Source of the DNA: Notospermus geniculatus
Lineage: Eukaryota; Nemertea; Pilidiophora; Heteronemertea; Lineidae
Assembly (NCBI GenBank): GCA_002633025.1
Contig: NMRB01000166.1
Location: 133,371-197,370, forward strand
Direction of reading: 5' to 3'
Length of the DNA stretch: 64,000 nt
Part shown: in pieces, positions 10,152 through 23,200 of the stretch
How the letters are laid out: every line of letters starts with the position of its first letter
How positions within the stretch are numbered: the first letter of the stretch is position 1
The notes under the pieces: generated by a model
Databases searched by the model: none
Seen by the model: the letters and a program-made list of their open reading frames with translations, nothing else
Told to the model about the DNA's origin: nothing
Made by a program: the position numbers and the translations under genes

Positions 10152-12594
10152 ATACCGGTACTGGATACCCTTTATTGGCCCCCACAACCATGACATTGCC
10201 ATGGGCTAGCTCTTCCGTAACCAGTTACCGGTATTACCCATTTCCAGTACGGTATTAAAAAGTGTTGATGTACAGTACGGTTCAATAAATATATGGCCAT
10301 TACACTTTTGTCCCCATGTTTTGTGTGCACTTTTTGTTATTCACTGGATACTGGGTTATTGATCAAAAGATGAGATCGAATGAGAAGAGCAATGGATCAG
10401 CATTACCATAGTCGATAAACTGTTACTTTTCAGTGTTATGGTACCATGGATCGAAATTTCTGTGTTTAGATGAACGATAAGTGTTCATGGTAACTTGTTA
10501 TGATGTGCATCGCCATTTCTCTTTATCAGCAATGCTTATTTGTGGAATTTATTCTGCTGTTTGTGAATGTTCAGTTTGGCCATGACAGGTGGTGCTGTGC
10601 CATCCTCAATGAAGCATGATGATAATTCCAGTGATGATATGAACTTCACTTTCTAATCGAAGGCCTACCACCCGAAGAAGACATCCATTCAACCATGTCT
10701 TCAAGCCAAATTAAACAGGACAAAGAGGTTTATTGAACAAGGAACATTTCAATGGGTCATCTTCAGAAATTCCTACATACAGAATTACCGAGAATGAAAG
10801 ATTTTGTATTAGGCGATTCATATACCATGAAGTTATGATAATGGCTACTAGCGGAATTGAAAAGCTTGTTAGTGTTGGGCATATTTATAACACCTTGCAT
10901 TAGACGGTGAGGTTGTCCCTCGTGATAGTGGAGTGAGTATAGTTTGTTTTCTTTTGAGGGCAGACTTCAGAGTGATTCATTGGGACCAAGAGAGCTGTGA
11001 AAGAGGGATATGGTGAGGATACAAGTTTGAGGGGTCCAGGACTGGATATAGACACCTCCCCTTCATCTACATGAGACTTGAAGACAACTACATTTGGTAA
11101 GTGAACAATGCAGTGTCACCTGTTATACATGGCTATGGTAGGCTACTGGTAGGATCCATTATCCATGATATGCCTATTACTTTCTGTAAATTGCTTCCTT
11201 TCAACATAGCAATGAAATTTGATTTGGTTTATCAGTAATGTCAACTAATGGTCATTTTATGACAGGCCATGTCATTCTGGCTTTCACTCCAATCACTGAA
11301 GAGATATGCTGCTTTGATGAAGGCCTATAGGCCTACTACTGTTGAGAGTCTCTAAGTTGGGCTTGAAATCAACAAAAATGGGAGCCCTTGTTTATGGAGT
11401 TCTACCATAACTCCAACTGGTCTATAGTCAAAACTGGGATTCTCTAATCGCTTTGTATCAATAGTGTGATAATCTCATGTCCATATACGTCATGATATCT
11501 GGATTAACTTGCAGCCTGCACCAACCCGTTGGTATAATTTGACTTGACTTCTTTCCCATATCATACCAACTTGATGTATTTGGTTCAGCTATTGCATTGC
11601 TGTCAAAATATTGGTACCGGTACTTAAAAATGAATAAATTGTGCTGAAAAGCCAAGTAAGATTTTTCGTTATGTCCTTAACTCCGGAGGGCATGCTGTGG
11701 AATAATAGGCCTACGTAGTTAATCTGTGAATACAACAATATTGACTGGGAGTACATGACCATTGTTGTCAATAGTCTATGATGATCTTGGAATCACTTTT
11801 GTCTCTTGTTATTTTGTGTCTCTTTGCCTGATGAGATACAGATATTTCACTTCCTTGGAAACCCAGTCTTTCATGATATGATTGATGTCATTCTGTTAAC
11901 AAATGTTGTGTAACCAATTCTGTGCCTTGGATACAAATGTTGATTTTGTGAAATTTGCTTCAATTCAATCATGCCTTTGACACCAATGATAACTCCCCGA
12001 GACCCAGTCCCTGGCATCCTACTGGTATGTAGCCTACCGGTACCGTATAGAGTCTCACAATAGGTACTATCCCCTACAAAATCTTCTGTAGCGTGATTGA
12101 AGATGAACAGTCATGGTCAATAACCTGAAAAGGTCAAAATTCAATTTGCATCCAATCACTGAATGCTACGGTATCTGTCACTTTCACCATTGACATTAGG
12201 CTATAAGGCCAAGGGCCTTACTCATCTTTCTCTCTGGCTACAAACAGGAATTCGTTGATTTTGAATGCTTGCTTATCTACATGTACTTTGAATTTCCACT
12301 AGGCCTATGTGGAATGGAATGGAAGGGGGTCTTGTTTTCATTCCAAGGTGACTTCAGTTCATAGTAGCTAATCATGTAGTCTCTGGGTGTCGTGAATGAA
12401 TGGTGTGTGAATAACAACTGGTCTTGACGTCCTATTATGGACAAATTATTTATGTCAACTGGTTACTATGTTTGATAATGGAACCTGTTGCTAGGCCTAT
12501 AATCTCTCTGGTTAGGTTCACCCAAGGGCCTAAATTGTCAACCACGCAAAGAATAGTAAGCTTATAAAACGTAAAAAGGGAAATAAATTTACAG
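10152..12594. other. Upstream intergenic DNA, no gene seen
   Basis: No open frame with recognisable similarity. CCDC33 5' untranslated exons and its promoter may lie here, because the first coding exon is preceded by a splice acceptor, but I cannot place them. Confidence 0.4.
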
Positions 12595-12839
12595 TATAGT
12601 GCTTTTCAGAATGTCCACTCATTTTTGCACTCATTTTACCCTGCAATGGAACCTAACCACAAACCACAATTGCATGATTATCTTGAATCAAAGTATAGAC
12701 CTGAACAAGGTCCTATTTAGAAGTCGGTCAGCCGTTTATTGGCATGCACACGTAACTGGTCAATTTGTGGTTTGTAGTTAGGTTCCATTGCAGGGTCAAA
12801 TGAGTGCAAATATGACTGGACATTCTGAAAAACACTATA
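12595..12839. mobile_element. MITE with about 75-base inverted ends
   Basis: The arms start TATAGTGCTTTTCAGAATGT and are repeated inverted at 12765-12839 with few mismatches. It lies about 100 bases upstream of the CCDC33 first coding exon. Confidence 0.75.
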
Positions 12840-12948
12840 TACATGTAATTATTCTGCCCGACGCCAATTGCAATCTACCAAATATTTGAACATTGTCCAC
12901 CAATGTTGACACCATCCTTGCCTCCTTTCACTCTTTCAGACTCCAGCC

Positions 12949-14210
12949 ATGGCAATGGAAAATAAAACCCTAGAATTTACATTCGAAATTCATAGCGGAC
13001 AGTTCAACAAACTCGGCAAATTCTACCTGAAACTCTCCGTCATCAGCGTGTTCACGGATGACTACAGTGGCCTCTATGTTACCATCAATGATGGCGAACC
13101 GGAGGAGAATAATTATGCCATCTCGGACGCTGTGGAACAGAAAACTGAAGAAGAGGAAGTGGAGTTCTTTCAGAATATATTCAAGTTCAGATTACCAAGA
13201 GGTAAGTTCTATTAGGCTCCTTTCCTTGAAAGAATTCTGGCACAAGCTGGTTCATTGTGATGTTCATATAGTGATGTGCCGTATTACCTAGTGTACGTGG
13301 AAGAACTTATGATACCAAAGAGAGAGTCTTATCCAAGGTGTTTCACAGGAAAGTTCATTATAACCTATTTCTTTTTTAGGTTTCTGCAAAAATGATAATG
13401 CTCATGATGTCTTTCTCTTGGCTGAGGGATTCGAAAGCCCTGAAGATGATGCTGATCTGCCCAAGAAGACTGGGGAGGCAAAGTTTGCCATCTACCCTCG
13501 TACAAACGCCCCTCGGATTGACTTAACAGTGGACCCTGGTGATGATATGTATCATTACTCTGATGTCCTGACGCTGTTGAAGACCCTCGACCAAGAAGAT
13601 GTGGAGATGCATTGTGGAAGGATCAAGTACACAGGTAGGAATGATTACCTTGTTACCAGTCTCTAGTCTAAGAAAACCACACCATTGAAGGCATTCTGAC
13701 CACTTTCTGATCAGTAGCCATAGTATAGAATTGAGAGACAGTGCAACCTCTCTATTAAGGACATCTCCTTTGGAACTGAGAAATGGTGTCGCCAAAGTCA
13801 AAATGGGCATGGCCAATTGGAGACTGAAATCTGGTGTCCCGAATCCCGAATAGAGAGGTGTCCTGGCTGAGGTGTCCATTTACGGAGGTTCTACTGTCAT
13901 CAGAGTCTTATTTTCACTTTCATTCCTGGCTCTAATACAGAGAATTTGTCATCAGAACTGATTTTCTTGCTTCATTATTTCAGTGTCTTTGCGTGAAATT
14001 CCACCAAAGGTCACCCGAACCCCCACTCCACCACCCCCAGAGCCATCTCCTGAACCAACACCTAAAGCAGAGACTCCACCTCCAGAGCGGGAAAAGACCC
14101 CTCCACCCCAACCACCCCCGCCGACACGGAAAAAGACACCACCTGAACCACAGTGGAACTTACCGACAGGAGATACGCCACCGTTACCATCTACGAAATC
14201 ATACAGCGTG
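12949..14210 (+). CDS. CCDC33: CCDC33 coding exons 1-3: N-terminal beta-rich region and proline-rich linker
   Basis: Exons 12940-13201 (coding from 12949), 13380-13634 and 13984-14210, joined in phases 1, 1 and 0. The first two encode a domain beginning MAMENKTLEFTFEIHSG with alternating hydrophobic strands, likely a C2-like fold. The third encodes a disordered linker of Pro/Thr/Glu/Lys (TPTPPPPEPSPEPTPKAETP). Acceptors follow pyrimidine tracts (CTCTTTCAG, TTTTTTAG). Confidence 0.8.
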
Positions 14211-17200
14211 GTAAGTTTAGTTAAATATGTAACTCAGTTGATGCTGAGGTCATCTGCTTATAGATAGTAGCGCTGAGGGGAAGTAGCATCCTCCCATCGC
14301 AGGGCTTCGGTCTTGCTCCTCTTCATACGCTTGCACACAAAGCGTGCGAGCGTATGAAGAGGAGTGAAACCAAAGCCTTGTGATGGGAGGATGGGGAAGC
14401 AGATGATTGAGAGCCAACTTGCACAAGAACACTTTCACATCGTGATGCGCCTTGAAGACACCGGTGCCCCTGAACTGGGATTAGTACAAGATCTTGTTCG
14501 TTGGTGCTATTGGTGCTTAAGGAATAAAAGAATTGGAGAAGCATGAGATTTTAGCCATTAGTATGTGTTTAGGCCTATGTATCTCATAATCCCTACCAGT
14601 AGTTCAGATTGTAATGCATACCCAGAGAGTTGGTTATTGATCTCATGTAACAATGTCTTCTACAACTAGCCTCAGTTTTCTAACAAAGGTATTAAACTTT
14701 TGATGAGTTTCACTTACATGTAATTAGAACGTTCAATATCTTCACTATGTTGTTGTTCATGTGTTTGGCGTACTGAGTGAAGGAGATAACATTGATGCGT
14801 TTAGCAGTTTGTTTAGAAGCGTTTCGTTTCGTGATCTCAGAGATCCTCCTGTTGCAGAGACATCAGAATGAGTGAAGAATTCACTCTCACTGTTTACATC
14901 CAAGATACGTCTTCCTTTCAGACTGCAGACAAGCCGTTATCGGAGGACCCCAGCAGCCCACGCGGACAGCGGAACCTAAGCGATCATTTCCTTTTCAAAC
15001 ATGTATCAAGACCAGGGACAGAGGATATCACGGTTATTTTCCACGGTGCTACGAGCTTACCCCCGGTCAGCAATGGGGCAACACCTTTACCATTTGCCAT
15101 AGCGTAAGTAACATTTGACTTTGATCACGACATATTTGTGCTGTCTGTAGATTTATTTGTATCTGTATGTCCCATCCATCCCCGTACTGACCATGCTCAA
15201 AGGTAACTTAAGTTCGTCTGCCTATATGTCAACCACTATGCCATAAAGGAAATCCTCCATGGCCGGCAGGATATGCATGCCGTATCACTGGGGGTACAGT
15301 GTAGGGTTCATCTGATTGTGCAATATAAATAGCCTGCTCCCTCGTTTGGTGCATGTACATGTATATGAATATTGTCTGCGTTTTTGCACATAGGTCGTAC
15401 AGTCGAACTCTACGATATGATCGATGGTAAGAAAGACTGAGTTGTGTTCGATGTTACTGTTAGCAGATCCTTGGTTGAGATATGGTCCAAGCCAACATCA
15501 GCAAGATTCTCCTGACTGGCGTCCAGAGCCATTACAACCAGTCGATAACCATGCTTTTATTGCTTGTTTTGTATTTCACAGTTCTTGTTACCAGCTTTCT
15601 GTTGCTGTGTTTTTTACGACACCTGAACTCCTAAACGTACTAAACTCCTAAACAATAGGGAGGTTTTGCAGGCACCCGGTTAGGCCATACGACGATGTTT
15701 ATCTATTGTTTGGGTATACCCACACAATAGATAAATGTCGTCGTATGGCCTAACCGGGCGCTTGCGAAACCTCCCTAATGTCTCAAAAATATTCACAGTT
15801 AGTAAGTCTTAACCCCTTCAGAACTGACCGTATTTTGAGGGGAATTGTATTTCAGAAGGGAATATCCGAGTGTTTTAATACCTCTTGTCTCACCTAAAAC
15901 CTCTTCCTCACAACTCTGAACTCCACCCCATCTGTCACCCATCGATCAGACAGAAGACAGTGGTAACACCATTGTTTCTCATTTCAGTAAAACAAAAAGT
16001 GACATCGAGCAGCGTCGTAAAGTTGAGACGGTGACGCACACCTCCGACCATCCGACACACTGCCCAATGTGGGAGGAAACCGTCACTCTAACAGTGGAAG
16101 ATGTCAAGGCAAGAAATGAAGGTAGGGACTTGTTGATGGACAAGTTTTGGCAGATTTTTCTCAAATATCGGGTATCTGGTCAACATTCTAGTCAAAGAAT
16201 TCAGGCTGATGGAAGCATGATCTGAAATGGATGGAATACCTTGACAAAAAAGACATTCCATGTGTGTAAGACACGAATTTCGTGTGTTTATCATTGCAGT
16301 GTTGATGCTGACAGTAGCTGATAAGAACTCGCGTGAGGTGTTGGTTAGTTACAAACTTCCCATTACACATCTGGTTCCCTTTCATCAGTATCATCTAGAG
16401 ATGGTCATGGTAAGTGAAACAGTCCCTCGAATGTTCATGTGAGATGCTGAATCCAATTTCTGGGAACTTCAGTTGATAATAGTTTCGCTGCCTCTGGAGT
16501 GAAGTAAAACCAACAAGTCAGGACACAAACTCATGAAAAAAGCAATTGATTTCTGAAAGAAGCCATGTAAGGCATATTCCCCATGAAATCCATGGCCTCA
16601 GTGAATGCCTTACGCTTGAATCATTCCGTGTGTCGTCACTGATCATGTCTCGTGTCCATTTCAGCCGTCTAAAGGTTTGGTGAACGGTATTCGTCTGTAT
16701 ACAACCATTATGAGAAAGACCACCACACTGCCGAGGGATCTCTCCTGCCCAAACTATGTCGCCTTTGAGGTATGCCTATTCATTCACATCAGTTGGCCTC
16801 AGCTGTGATTCCACATTTTCCATGCTTCCATTTCTTCCCGTGATTTCAAACTTGAGGGAATGTCAGTGTTGATTCAGTTTGTTGTACGATGTCTCTACTT
16901 AACTTTCAGGTTCTGTTGCGAGCTGTTCAGAAGCCAATGGTGAACCCAGTTGGACCCCTCATAGCTGTGGCACGGATAGTCTCCGATTTTCACTTATACA
17001 AGTAAGTTGCATCGCACTCTGATGAAACGAATACTGATATCACTAATTTTGTGTACTGGTATATCTCCTGAGGTGAAATCCCTTTAGGTTTAATACCCGA
17101 TAGGCAGATCTGTCATCTTATCGAGATCGTTCTTCTCTCTTCCAGGAAGGAACTGTTACACGATGACATCAAGCTGGCTGGGATCACCCTGACGACGGTC

Positions 17201-20200
17201 ATGTTTCCGTCCCCTCACCCATCTTCATTCCACGTGCCTCTACAGATTGATTCCTACCAAGGTTGTCCACAGGTACGCCAAGCAATCAGAGTTGGCTGTT
17301 TGCCGACTGCTTCAGAAATGATGGCAAAGACCAGTAACAGAGAATCTTTCTGTATTCATCGTTTCCACAACGTAACTCCGACAGGGTCCGCCATTGCTGA
17401 CGTCGCCGTAATGACGCAAAGGTGGTAGGCAAAATTCATTGCTTTGCTGAAGAAAGCTGGTGGGCAAAACGCGCAACGTCACAGAACGATGTAGGCCTGG
17501 GCCTACGTCATGGATACGATGAATACCGAGTCACCACTCTGTGTGCCTATGACATTGATGGTCAACGGGTAAGGGTACATGAGTCTTCCTGGCACTTAGC
17601 AGGAGATGATGGCTGAGATCCATGGCAGAGGGTCTTACTTACAGAGTCGGCACTATGTGGCCATGACTTTGACGATCAGTGCTTAAAGGGTATATTGAGA
17701 GGAACCAAACCTTACTTCTTATGTTTCGTTCATTAGATCACTGCCCCAGGAAACCCAGATGTCCAGCCAATATGGAACCATCCATTCCTGTTCAGCAATC
17801 GTCGTGATGTGGCTACAGTGTTCACATCAACAGCAGCACTTGTTCTTGAATACTACACGTTCAACACCGGTAAGGGAATGTGAGATTTCTTGCTTCTTCC
17901 TTAACTTTGTCATGGCCTAACCAGCCATAAGAGGACGTCCTTTATGGCTGAGTGGTTAGCACACCCAAACTGCCTGGCCTAGATGGGTTTGTGACCCACA
18001 TGGGGCAGCGTGGAAAGAAAATATACCAAAAGCCTATCGGCAAGGCAACACCCCAGTATTCCTTGATATTTTTCCTGAAAGTTAAACTATAATGGATCAT
18101 CTTTGCTTTTCAGTGATGACGGAGACAGCATGGAGCGTCCAGGCTCCAGTTGGTTACTCGTCCCTTGTCCTCGATGAGAACATGTATAAACAGTTGACTC
18201 GGGGAGACGGCAGGTTGGGACTTCGTATCAATGGATTACCCATACAGGTGAGTTTTCCAACGAGACATTTGCAGTCCAAGTCTGACAAGTGACCTCAGCT
18301 TTGAAATACAGTTGAAGTGAACGCTGAATGAGAACCGACTTGAGTTCCAGAAAGGTTTCTGGAGAGACTGGGGTAAATGTGAAGTCGGCTGACAGGATAC
18401 ATACTGGTCACAGGTTAGGGGTCAAAATGTAGAGTCCTGAGCCAATTTCCAGCTCTATTGTTTAAGATGTATAGTGAAGTTCTTCTTCTGTCCTTTCCAG
18501 GGGACAGAATTAATGTGTAAAGGGGATAAGACTCCTACTGTGGGCCTGATCCTTCGTCTGATAACAACAGAGGTAAGTACCATTGACTTTCCTTAGGCGA
18601 TAAATGGCGAAGGGTTTCCCTTTTAGAGCTGTGGGTACCTAAAATATATGAAAAAGGGGAGGGAGACCCTTACGAACATCCCATGTTGAGGGTTTTCAAC
18701 GGCTCTTTCCCTGTTAGGTCTGAGGCAGAAATTACATCCATACCTAGATGGTTAATACCCGTATGATAAGACTTTCTAATATGAAAAGATATCGTCGATA
18801 TACCCCCTTGGGTAATCGCGCCGGCCGCGGGGGGATAGCCTACCCTCGACCCCCCAACCCACCTCGGGAGTGTCCAATAAATCACGCATTTCAGCTGATT
18901 CGGTAATGGAAACACATGGAAAATGTCTGGCAGCGAATAACAGCAAAACAATATCATTGTCTCAAAATATCACAGATTTTGATATTTTCAGATATCACGA
19001 AAAACACATCATATTCACCGATTTTTTTGTGCAAAGAGTCAGTGTCAATCACCTGATCAAATCAGTGCCAAATCTGTTGAAAAAAATATTAGGCCTAGAA
19101 ATCATGAAATAAAAAGTTAATTTTTCATTATTTCTTGGACCTTTTTTAAATTGCCTGTTACATAACAAGGGTTAAAATAAATAGGGCTTAGGTTGGCCCA
19201 AATAGATGAGATTGAGATACATGAATACCACACTTTGTTGAAAACCGCATACAATTATCGTGTTTTATCTCGGAGATATTTGAAAAACACGCTGTCCATT
19301 TAGTTATTGGCAAGACTGTACATGGTAGCCTGTCCCGCGCACTGCACTGGTCAGTGAGACCAAGGTCGCGCATGCGCGGTAGGAACTCGTTTGGCGAAAT
19401 CCATCATGGTGGACGCGTCAGAAAAATTGCCGATTTTTTGATTTTTGAACACAAAATGCACAATGAAGTCGGCAATTTTTAGAAGAGTGATGCATCCCGA
19501 GTGATGTAGAGTGATTAAATGCAGGTGCCCGTATGTTTCTTTGCTGTTGCCGTGGCGTATTTATTCGAATAATCGTCTTTGAGTCGGCGAGTTACGGCCG
19601 CGCGCAATGCATTGTGGGATTTATCGGACACTTCGGGTTTGACAGGCAAGGTATAGGAATTGAAATCAAATTCGATTTTCGCGTTACCGTTAGCGCCCCC
19701 AGGCGGCGGCCTTCGGCCGCCTGGGGGGGGGGGCGTATTAATTATGAGACTTGTGCTTGCAGCACCAAAGTTTAGGAGAAGATTATGGATTCTGAGTACC
19801 CTCACTGGCAAAATTTTACCCCTTTTTCAGGGCCACTGCTCGGATCGAGATTGGAAGGACTTGCTCAATTTTTAGGCCTAATTCTTTTCAGCTGGAACAA
19901 TTAGATCAGATATTTAAATTGTTATCTTTTAAGCAGGCAAGTTTTGACATTGAAACAATTGAGATGATCTTTTGTGATTTGTCACATGGTGCATGGTGTG
20001 GTCCTATATGGTTCGTTCCAGGGTATCACCCCTCACTCCACCACCATCACCAAACCACTCCTTCCTCTTCTTCAAAGCTCTGTGTGACCTTATGGATTCC
20101 AACATCCAACGTTGATGGTGAACGAACTATATAATTCACTACGATAGACCTGGAATTCCAGTCCATGATGTGACACAACTGTGATCTCTGGACATGCAAT

Positions 20201-23200
20201 GATGTCACGTACCATACTTAAATGCACTACATTATGCCATAGCGATGCAAATTTCCTTAGAGAAGTGGTTAGCCAATTCAGTGGAATTGACAAAGGTCCT
20301 TGCGTTGGACTACAGAGATGCGAGACTATGCACAGTGGCTGTTACCCCTGAGGATCTGGATTCAAGCCCCTTTGGGGACAGGGCTGTATTTAACCTTTTG
20401 GTCCAGGGGGGCAGAAGCCTCTCTATGGGGGCAGAAGACCTCTTTTTGCCGTTTTTTGCCCAAAATCCGCATGAAAATCAAGTTTTTTGGTTGGCTCTGG
20501 GGGGGCAACTGCCCCCTCGCCCCCTTTAAATACGGCCTTGGGGGATCATTCTCCAAGTCACAGAGACGGTGATTCTTTGACAATGCAGACTCTCCCATTC
20601 CCAGCAGATTCCTCGACAACAATTTCACCATCTCTTTCCCCTTCAGAATGACCTGTGGTACCCGTTGATCTCAGATGAGAAGATCTATGGTATTTACAAC
20701 CTGCACCCATCCCACGTCCCCGAAGATCCCAAACCGGGCAGCAAATGGGGACGACGTCTCCTTGACTCATGGAGTGATCTACGGTTTTCCGTAAGAGACG
20801 GCGAATGCATGTCAAAATCTCCGTCGTGTAGATGATAACTAACTGATTGCATGTTTCAGATCCATAAGGAGAGAGAGAAGACCATTTTGCAAAACATTCT
20901 CTGCTGAAAAGCCTACATAATCTCTCAGAACTTTTCAGGGCATTCAACTTTGATATCATATCAATAAGTTGTAGAGGTCTGATTACCTCCCTAATTCAGT
21001 CACTCTAGTTAGTAAGTTAGTGCATTACTCCACCGAAACCTAAATCTGACCAAGGCTTTTTGGCAGGGAGTCTTGTCTGCAATTTGCTCATCCCATGGTT
21101 GACTTTATAACTTGCATCTTGCATGAATTATAGTTTCAGTGATTAACACCTAGGTCAGGCGTGACAGGGTCTCCTACCAAGGGATCAAATGAAAGCTGCC
21201 CTAACACCCCAGAACCTAACATCCTGTTTGAAACTTGTGGATTTGAATGTTAGCTGTTTTCCCCAACTTGCCCAAGTGTTATATAGTGCATGGTGTTCTT
21301 ATGATGTTTAACTGGACTAGAAGAAAACAGACCCCATCAACTTAACCCTTTGTACTCTTTTGACAGCGACCTGACAATCTAAGTCAAGTGCTTCAGCATT
21401 CTTATGAAAAGTTTCCCGCGATTAAAATCACATACGAGGAGAAACCAGTGACGCCCAAAACAGACGGGCCTAAGGAGAGAGATCCACGCTACTACTTACA
21501 ATATAAGCTGAAGAATGCTGTAAGAATAGGTGTAGCTGTAAACCTTGCAAGCTTTAGTATCATATTTTCCTATTTCTTCCTTATCTGCTGATGGAGGCGT
21601 TTTTTCATCGGGGCTTCATCAATAGATTTCTCATTCATGCACAATTTGGGTTAGTTTCTTGCCTGTAGCAGTTTCCTCTTACGGTTCCTCCTCAAGATCT
21701 TGCCTCAGCTTTAGCCAGCCTATAGTAATGGATATAACCATACATTTGCTTCATTTGCAGTTACCATTGGATCACATTCTGCTTGTAGTTGGCCCAATAC
21801 TGGACAATCCACATCCAATAAAACTAAAACATGCTTGTTTTAATTCTGCTTCTATTTCATTTTGCAGTTTGCTATATTGTAGCGTAGGCATAGACAGCAA
21901 CAGGGAGACTTGTTCCACAAGGTCATTCAGTCAAAGCAAAACAATCTTTGTAGTTCGTTTGAAGGTGTTGTTGATCTTACACAGTAGCGATGTGTTCTTG
22001 TATTTAATACTCTCTCTGATGTTGTGATATTGGGATTTTACAAAAATGGTGCTTGGGATTATAAACTGTGTTGCAATAGACAGCCAAATTTTGGCTATTG
22101 TTAAAAATTTGAAACGAAATGTAAATATTTAACTTCTATAATCTGCTGCCTATTTCATTGCACTGTATATGTATATTGCATGAAATTCAGCACCAGGTTC
22201 AAGGTCATATTGGACTTTGACCTTGACATTGACTTGACCTTGTGGAACTGAGTTGACCTTGAGGGATGAGAAGCCAGATGTACAGTGTAATTGTTTTTTA
22301 TTTCATTATAATAATAGACTTACTGTGCACGGTGTCCAGGCTCTGCATCAATGATTCAAACTAAGTGGCAAGGAAAACAAGGCTCTAGCATCTTTGTTGA
22401 ATTTAAAACTACGCATTTTGCAAAAGATACGCTTTGCGACATGGATTCCTGCCCGTAGTTTGTTGATTCTGAAGCAGAGACTGAATTGAACTGATGAATA
22501 CTAATATCAACTTCACACCAACTAAAGCCGGTGACAGACTGGCATGTACGCGACACGTCGTGCAGGTGGGCATTCTGCCAATCAGATTCTTTGGGTATTT
22601 AGGTCTGCGATACCACCTCCCTGATTGGTTGAACGCTTTCCCGACGCATTGCCAGTCTATCACCGCCTTAAGTCTGGTTGACGTCTTAACGAGATCTGCA
22701 TCCTGCTGTCTTGGTTAGAACCTCATTCTGATACGTGTTAATGAATCATTAATTCTAATCGCTGGTGATGTATTTGAGCTAAACAAGTTAATCATCCTCT
22801 CATTTCACCCATCTCTTGACCTCTTTCCAGCACCTGCCATTCTCATGGTAAGCACGTACCTCCCCCCAAACTACCCCACCTCCCTGCATGTATCCTGCAC
22901 TAGGATGACTTGTGTTTGTGTTGCATGTTCTGCACCCCAAAGCATGGACGCATGATATATTTGTGCTGACTCCTGTTCTCTGGTGAGAATGTCTCGTGAA
23001 ATGACAAGGCTAAAGATCCGTTGTGTTTATCCGGCACGACACTGACAGGCATGTGCCATGACCACACCTTTATCAAGTTCTTTTGGAGAGCAAGTCAATA
23101 ACTGTCTATTATTCATTATTAGAAATTATTCGTGCTAATGATGTAATTCATTAACATAATCAATAAACCATATAATGTTAATAGGCTTTCACAGTCGATC